This document shows, in pieces, positions 46,175 through 50,065 of a stretch of 50,065 nt of DNA. A program made the translations under genes and the position numbers. Every line of letters starts with the position of its first letter. The first letter of the stretch is position 1. This DNA comes from a virus. The notes beneath the pieces are model-generated. The model did no database searches and had not been told where the DNA came from. It was given only the letters and a program-made list of their open reading frames with translations. The stretch lies in the IMG/VR virus record IMGVR_UViG_3300009129_000023, positions 1 to 50,065 of that record. One strand, given 5' to 3'.

Positions 46175-46437
46175 CGAATCCTCTCGACTGAAGTGTGAAA
46201 ACCCTCAATATCCCAAACCAGATCCGCAGCCAACAATGCCTCGTCCATCGATGCATATGTCAGGGCCTTAGGATTATCCCACCCCTCGCAGGTCAGAACC
46301 TGGCCCGGGGGCCAACAGCGCTTATAATCCGGATCAATTTCTGAGACAAACTCAGATGTACCTCCGATTCGAATTTTGAATGGACCGAGCTTTCGGTCTT
46401 CTTCATAAAAAGTAACTCCTGGATGTAGACTAGCCAT
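46171..46437 (-). CDS. Hypothetical protein
   Basis: 88 residues: GVTFYEEDRKLGPFKIRIGG, DYKRCWPPGQVLTC, SMDEALLAADLVWDIEGFH. Likely a small alpha/beta protein. Not recognised. Confidence 0.55.
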   Translation of the reverse strand: MASLHPGVTFYEEDRKLGPFKIRIGGTSEFVSEIDPDYKRCWPPGQVLTCEGWDNPKALTYASMDEALLAADLVWDIEGFHTSVERIR

Positions 46438-46451
46438 AATGTTTCTCCTTG

Positions 46452-46772
46452 TTAGTCGTTAACGTCAATGGTTCCGGTTTTGTAATCAACCAAAAATCGA
46501 TACCTGGCGCCATAGTGATCATCACCCCAGTTTTTACGATCGATTACGTATGCTTCATTATCATCCAAAAGATCATCTGCATCTTCAACTGGAAAACTGC
46601 GAATACCTCCACAGGCCTGGCCTTGTGCTATGACCATAGCCAAGTCAGTTGTAGTGTGGGTGCTTAGATATGTGTGTAGTCGACCAAAAATAGTGTGACC
46701 GTCATAATGGACATAGCATCCCATGATATCGCCGGCCGGCATCTGTAGTCCAATCACTGCATGTGTACTCAT
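46452..46772 (-). CDS. Conserved phage protein of unknown function
   Basis: 106 residues: STHAVIGLQMPAGDIMGCYV, HYDGHTIFGRLHTYLS, EAYVIDRKNWGDDHYGARYR. The pattern (A-x-IGL...Y-V-H-x-DG) is common to a family of small proteins in phages and mobile elements. Function unknown. Confidence 0.72.
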   Translation of the reverse strand: MSTHAVIGLQMPAGDIMGCYVHYDGHTIFGRLHTYLSTHTTTDLAMVIAQGQACGGIRSFPVEDADDLLDDNEAYVIDRKNWGDDHYGARYRFLVDYKTGTIDVND

Positions 46773-46951
46773 TTAATTACCTCCACCCTGGAGTAGGCCA
46801 GACGAACTGTCTTTTCTCCATACATTACCAGAGGATCACCTGCCGTAGTACTATAATGACCGAAGTGATCATATCCAATAAGCATGCCGACGAGGCCCTT
46901 ATACCAAACATCACCAGTTGGATTACAAACAACCAGATCACCGATTTGCAT
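46769..46951 (-). CDS. KxGDLV-type small protein
   Basis: 60 residues: MQIGDLVVCNPTGDVW, GLVGMLIGYDHFG, DPLVMYGEKTVRLAYSRVEVIK. Compact, near-minimal form. Confidence 0.72.
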   Translation of the reverse strand: MQIGDLVVCNPTGDVWYKGLVGMLIGYDHFGHYSTTAGDPLVMYGEKTVRLAYSRVEVIK

Positions 46952-47192
46952 TATTACACTCCACTCGGATTACGTTAAGCCTGGCATTCTCGTCTTCAAG
47001 CGATACTGCGTATTCATATAGATTACCACACTTACCCATCAGGTCATCGGTACATTCCTGAATAGCTCTACCCTGATCGGCAATTGTTGACTCAGCATGA
47101 GCCCCGCCGATTTGATATCCGATATAGAATACAACAACGTCAATAAAAAACAGCACCGCAATTGCAGCCCACTTGATTCTTTCAACTATCAC
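46938..47192 (-). CDS. Membrane-anchored coiled-coil protein (i-spanin-like layout)
   Basis: 84 residues. RIKWAAIAVLFFIDVVVFYI is an N-terminal membrane helix; the periplasmic part is helical with two Cys (GRAIQECTDDLMGKCGNLYE, LEDENARLNVI). The layout resembles Rz. Its tail NNANR-stop interlocks with the next MQIGD. Confidence 0.6.
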   Translation of the reverse strand: MIVERIKWAAIAVLFFIDVVVFYIGYQIGGAHAESTIADQGRAIQECTDDLMGKCGNLYEYAVSLEDENARLNVIRVECNNANR

Positions 47193-47392
47193 GTGATCAC
47201 CTCGAGGCCTGGAATATCTTCACGAATTTCATCCACCCGGCCATCACTTACCAGAACACGATAGAGCATAATCTTCTCCCTATCTGTCTTGGCTAGTCGA
47301 CTGTCAAGGACCACACCGGTAAAGTGAGATGCGTCGGATGCATCCCCGCGGAGATACCATGACCATTTTACCAGATCACCTGTTTTCATCAA
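47189..47392 (-). CDS. KxGDLV-type small protein
   Basis: 67 residues: MMKTGDLVKWSWYLRGD, HFTGVVLDSRLAK, MLYRVLVSDGRVDEIREDIPGLEVIT. Confidence 0.72.
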   Translation of the reverse strand: MMKTGDLVKWSWYLRGDASDASHFTGVVLDSRLAKTDREKIMLYRVLVSDGRVDEIREDIPGLEVIT

Positions 47393-47718
47393 ATCACCTC
47401 GAGTCGCGCTAGTTCAGCCTTAACAGCTTCACCAGCTTCGTACGTCATAGCCAGGTTCGGGTCGTCATAGCAAATTGCACGAGTTACCCAATACTCCAGG
47501 ACGTCAGACCATTCTTCTGGTACTTCGTCCATGGGCATAAACTGATCTAGATATGCATGGCCCAGTCCCTGGGGCATATTTGTATGTGAGTTATTCAAAT
47601 AACAGATATCGATATGTCGATTATTATCATACACTTTGGTAACCAGCACTGGGCCGGAAAACATTACTGCAGTGCCCGAGTAACGACACTTATCAAAAAC
47701 AATATCACCGACTTTCAC
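47389..47718 (-). CDS. KxGDLV-type protein with GTG start
   Basis: 109 residues. (M)KVGDIVFDKCRYSGT, GPVLVTKVYDNNRHIDICYL, and an extra C-terminal helical region (PEEWSDVLEYWVTRAI, AGEAVKAELARLEVI). The GTG start lies in the interlock: AGTGAAAGTCGGTGA is SESR-stop for the upstream gene. A longer frame from 47916 is rejected as it runs through that gene. Confidence 0.7.
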   Translation of the reverse strand: MKVGDIVFDKCRYSGTAVMFSGPVLVTKVYDNNRHIDICYLNNSHTNMPQGLGHAYLDQFMPMDEVPEEWSDVLEYWVTRAICYDDPNLAMTYEAGEAVKAELARLEVI

Positions 47719-47980
47719 TGACAATCTCCAGCTTATTTGACTCTTCGTAGGTGTAACCTTGATCGGGCCACAGGACCAGAACTCGGTCACGCTTTCCCTC
47801 TCGGGTGGGCAGGATTGCATTAACGCTGTGTGGGCCGATGCAATCTCCCCGCTTGGAGTTGACGACCTTAAAGGCCTGACTAGCTCCATGATAATCACCA
47901 TGGACTTCCATGACAATCCCGGGCACAGAGTACCCGTTGATCATCTTAACCAGGTCACCAACTTTAATATAGTTCAACAT
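47705..47980 (-). CDS. KxGDLV-type small protein
   Basis: 91 residues: MLNYIKVGDLVKMINGYS, VPGIVMEVHGDYHG, DRVLVLWPDQGYTYEESNKLEIVSESR. The full W-P-D-x-G turn and LEIV tail make it a good family type member. Confidence 0.72.
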   Translation of the reverse strand: MLNYIKVGDLVKMINGYSVPGIVMEVHGDYHGASQAFKVVNSKRGDCIGPHSVNAILPTREGKRDRVLVLWPDQGYTYEESNKLEIVSESR

Positions 47981-47982
47981 TA

Positions 47983-48375
47983 TCAGATAACCTCCAGGAG
48001 GTCACGCTTAATGTACGTTTCCTCGCCAGTCTCGGTGCAGAGAATCTTGGTCATGCCAGGAGTCGGGTTACCCCAGCCCAGGCGGACTCGGCATCGAGCT
48101 CGGAGCACCTGGTAGATGCGGCCTCGGACCAGGGGGATGTAACGCGATTGAGGCGGTAGCTTGGTTTCACCAGCATCGGTCATCCCCTTGCTAGCGTCGC
48201 TGTTGTACCAGGCGGCGGTCTCTTCCGGAGTCACCGGCCGGGCCGACTCTACTGTTCCGGCCTCATCGTTGGCGTAGTTCGTAAGTGGATAGCGGCGGCC
48301 TCCACCTTGTTGGGTGGTGAAACAAACGTTGTCGTTGAGCTTAACGAGGGTGCCTTTGGCGAGCTTTTTGGTCAT
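47983..48375 (-). CDS. KxGDLV-type protein (AKGTLV), strongly expressed
   Basis: 130 residues: LAKGTLVKLNDNVCF, an insert about residues 20-90, IYQVLRARCRVRLGWGNPTP, ETYIKRDLLEVI. It starts after CCAAGGAAAAAA and is G/C-ending in codon use like the radA/moxR genes, with the same promoter and leader. Confidence 0.68.
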   Translation of the reverse strand: MTKKLAKGTLVKLNDNVCFTTQQGGGRRYPLTNYANDEAGTVESARPVTPEETAAWYNSDASKGMTDAGETKLPPQSRYIPLVRGRIYQVLRARCRVRLGWGNPTPGMTKILCTETGEETYIKRDLLEVI

Positions 48376-48402
48376 TTTTTTCCTTGGTCAAGTTGTTGGG
48401 TA

Positions 48403-48417
48403 CCATTCCCCACCAAC
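48403..48417 (-). promoter_or_regulatory. Conserved 5' leader, TTGGTGGGGAATGG type
   Basis: GTTGGTGGGGAATGG plus GACCAAGGAAAAAA before the start: radA/moxR-type leader. Confidence 0.6.
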
Positions 48418-48423
48418 ATATAT

Positions 48424-48453
48424 ATTATACCATTTTCCAAGGAAATTTGCACG
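48424..48453 (-). promoter_or_regulatory. Phage promoter, GTGCAAA-16-TATAAT class
   Basis: GTGCAAA, 16 bases, TGG-TATAAT, driving the second KxGDLV array from its right end. Confidence 0.85.
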
Positions 48454-48486
48454 AAAGTGTCTAAACTAATAGAACCTTTTTTCGAA

Positions 48487-48690
48487 TTATCTACCGAGTC
48501 GCTGTAGGCCGTGTTTCGTCATGACATCGAGTTGCGCAGCATGGAAAGTATAGATGCGCCCATCATGGAGTGTATCGACCATGGTGCCTACACCGGTTTC
48601 ATATAAGGCCACAATCATCATGATAGAGGCATTGACCTGTTGGTCATTAAACATATTAGGGGCTAGTCTTACGAGGCTTCCTGGCTTCAT
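48487..48690 (-). CDS. KxGDLV-type small protein (KPGSLV)
   Basis: 67 residues: MKPGSLVRLAPNMFND, SIMMIVALYETGVG, TMVDTLHDGRIYTFHAAQLDVMTK. AGGAGG precedes the ATG; rightmost family member seen. Confidence 0.7.
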   Translation of the reverse strand: MKPGSLVRLAPNMFNDQQVNASIMMIVALYETGVGTMVDTLHDGRIYTFHAAQLDVMTKHGLQRLGR

Positions 48691-48714
48691 TGTGCCTCCT
48701 TCCTATATGTTTAT

Positions 48715-48753
48715 ACTATATAATTATGTACCCTGCTTGCACGTGTATGACAG
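48715..48753 (-). promoter_or_regulatory. Probable promoter, GTGCAAG variant
   Basis: GTGCAAG, about 15 bases, TATAGT; a weak relative of the main class, upstream of the gene at 48690. Confidence 0.5.
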
Positions 48754-48766
48754 AAATATCGTGTCG

Positions 48767-48808
48767 TGGGGCATAAGTCTTGGGGCTCCAACGGAGCGAC
48801 ACGTACTT
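48767..48808 (-). terminator. Nested hairpin after phosphomannomutase gene
   Basis: Outer arms CATAAGT and ACTTATG enclose GCTCC-GTT-GGAGC. There is no T run. It may be a processing site or Rho-independent-like stop. Confidence 0.45.
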
Positions 48809-49616
48809 ATGTCACATTCGATTGTTTATCTTTCTTAAATTTCTCAACCAAGCCGCCTATGATTTCTTTGGTCTGTTCCGGTCCTGAGGTTTTGAATCGC
48901 CGAGATTCGTCAATTACGTTATATAGGCTATAATCGTTCCCACCTGGATCACACCGATCGCCCACGAAATATACATCATTGTATTCCTGTACATGTCTTA
49001 GGGAGTACCTCTTATCCCACCCATTAGGAAATACATCAATGCTGGTGTTACCTCCTATGGCATGTTCAATGCCCTCCAACTTAAACTCATTTAAGTTATC
49101 CTGAAAAGCTTTTGATATTCGTTCCCTAATCTGAAACTTTGAATCTAAGTCAACAAACGCTTCTCGCTCTTCCGATGATGCATCCCTTCCAATCATACAC
49201 CAATTTAGCATACTTCCTCTATACGAAATAAAGTTTCCGGAAAGTGGGATGTCGATTCCTTCGAGTAGATTAATCTGTAAATTTGATATCACCCATATGA
49301 GCCGCCTATACATCTCGTCCCCTAAGGTAGCTTTCATGTCTGCCGCCTCAATTTTCTCGTAACCCTGGCCCGTGCTGACAAATAGTTGGGTACCATTACA
49401 AGGCATAATTCTCAAAATGCCGGCATCGGGGTGCGCATCGAATTGATATAAAAACTCTGAAGCTTGCTCTGATACATATTCGAATGGGCTTCCGGTAACT
49501 ATCCCAATATCTGCATACGTGTGTAGTGCGCTCAATGATTCAAGCATATCATCCTGCATAGCTTCACGAGCAGGGGTAAGTGTTCCGTCTAAATCAAATA
49601 GTACTATATTTTGCAT
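48807..49616 (-). CDS. Eukaryotic-type phosphomannomutase (HAD family)
   Basis: 269 residues, matching PMM1/PMM2-like length. FDLDGTLTP (nucleophile and acid/base Asp), LNWCMIGRDAS, GGNTSIDVFPNGWDKRYSL (lysine/sugar site) and FVGDRCDPGGNDYSL (metal loop) are all intact. It would convert mannose-6-phosphate to mannose-1-phosphate, the precursor of GDP-mannose. Most bacteria use an unrelated alpha-D-phosphohexomutase. The ATG at 49616 has TATAAT five bases upstream, so the message may be leaderless. Confidence 0.9.
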   Translation of the reverse strand: MQNIVLFDLDGTLTPAREAMQDDMLESLSALHTYADIGIVTGSPFEYVSEQASEFLYQFDAHPDAGILRIMPCNGTQLFVSTGQGYEKIEAADMKATLGDEMYRRLIWVISNLQINLLEGIDIPLSGNFISYRGSMLNWCMIGRDASSEEREAFVDLDSKFQIRERISKAFQDNLNEFKLEGIEHAIGGNTSIDVFPNGWDKRYSLRHVQEYNDVYFVGDRCDPGGNDYSLYNVIDESRRFKTSGPEQTKEIIGGLVEKFKKDKQSNVT

Positions 49617-49621
49617 ATGCA

Positions 49622-49627
49622 ATTATA
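49622..49627 (-). promoter_or_regulatory. -10 box of probable leaderless promoter
   Basis: GGG-TATAAT-TGCAT-ATG on the minus strand; matches the box before the helicase at 222-227 in spacing and in the CAT before the ATG. Confidence 0.45.
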
Positions 49628-49667
49628 CCCTGTAGCTACTCAACTTATAAGTATATTTACAATTGAC

Positions 49668-49967
49668 ATGAAAAACATCATAGCCATAATGTTAGTTGTC
49701 GGTAGTCTATTTATCACACTCGATGCATATGCTCGAGAAGGATTCTGGGCTTCGAATAAGCTTACAATCGGATATGATCAAGCCTACATTGCAACGCAAG
49801 TGGATGTATTTCAATTTGAACCAGTCCGAACACGTGTAGAGCTTGGATATATCTTCGAGCCTTATAACAATCTAGATATCGTACCCCGCTATATTCTACA
49901 ATTGCCTCGAGGGGAGAACCGATTTGAGCATATCTTTGGGCTGACCCTTAAGTTGACATTTCCTTAA
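49668..49967 (+). CDS. Small secreted, outer-membrane-type beta protein
   Basis: 99 residues. MKNIIAIMLVVGSLFITLDA is a signal peptide, cleaved near AYA-REG. The mature part alternates in amphipathic strands (KLTIGYDQAYIATQVDVFQF, TRVELGYIF, IFGLTLKLTF) with a terminal Phe-Pro, like outer-membrane barrels but only 75-80 residues, perhaps four strands. Start chosen for the signal peptide; divergent from phosphomannomutase. It could alter the host surface against superinfection. Confidence 0.6.
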   Translation: MKNIIAIMLVVGSLFITLDAYAREGFWASNKLTIGYDQAYIATQVDVFQFEPVRTRVELGYIFEPYNNLDIVPRYILQLPRGENRFEHIFGLTLKLTFP

Positions 49968-50065
49968 GGTGAACTCGATTATACCATGTTCTACAGATTT
50001 TTCGTACGATAGCTAATTTAACTTTTATAGCTTCCGGCTGTGGCGTCTTGGTACCATGCGCTTTG

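Noticed and set aside
49948-50065. Minus-strand open frame at the right edge, stopping inside the convergent secreted-protein gene
   Set aside because: No start or motif is visible, it overlaps a better gene, and it contains a GGTATAATCG promoter-like box.

Overview
The window is part of a large tailed double-stranded DNA phage genome (Caudoviricetes), probably from a marine or other aquatic sample with a Gram-negative host. The reasons are dense packing of very small genes, mostly on the minus strand, with start/stop overlaps; phage tRNA genes; a ligase, a DinG-like helicase start and a RadA-like ATPase; Hsp20, cold-shock and histone-H1-like proteins; lipoprotein-type lysis or envelope candidates; and a 2,471-residue surface protein. 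There are no rRNA genes and no recognisable integrase or CRISPR array.

Layout. 1-1.2 kb: start of a helicase, a cytidylyltransferase with a beta-helix-like N-terminus, and tRNA-Asn and tRNA-Thr. 1.3-5.6 kb: anchored serine protease, transglutaminase-like protease, Hsp20, HExxH protein, coiled-coil membrane protein. 5.8-13.2 kb: giant Ig/cohesin-like adhesin, then virion-type small proteins to 15 kb. 15.3-23.6 kb: strongly expressed early-type region with RadA-like ATPase, VWA/metallopeptidase, MoxR ATPase and several tiny membrane proteins, each transcription unit led by a near-identical promoter. 23.6-25 kb: mostly non-coding hub with two micro-membrane genes and a plus-strand structured RNA. 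25-26.5 kb: first tight run of KxGDLV genes. 26.6-32.9 kb: accessory island with a three-domain enzyme (PP-loop-like, 2OG-hydroxylase-like, alpha/beta hydrolase), a TupA-like ATP-grasp ligase, an alanine racemase and lipoproteins. 33-36.8 kb: nuclease, GG-leader peptide, tRNA-Met plus a D-armless tRNA-like element, H1-like and Csp genes, and an approximately 890-nt GNRA-rich structured RNA. 36.8-48.7 kb: ligase and the main KxGDLV array with scattered enzymes (cupin, cytidylyltransferase, SET). 48.8-50 kb: eukaryotic-type phosphomannomutase and a secreted protein.

Two themes tie the window together. First, about forty small proteins share an N-terminal K-x-G-D/N-L/I-V motif and a probable small beta-barrel. 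Many are joined by a 14-nt overlap in which the bases encoding the next gene's MKxGD also encode the previous gene's last residues and stop codon, so the genes behave like interlocking cassettes. Second, at least ten transcription units use one promoter class (GTGCAAA, exactly 16 nt, TATAAT), often with one of two conserved leaders. One copy faces the other way and drives the structured RNA at about 24.4 kb. Functions of most small genes are unknown; enzyme names rest on motifs read by eye.
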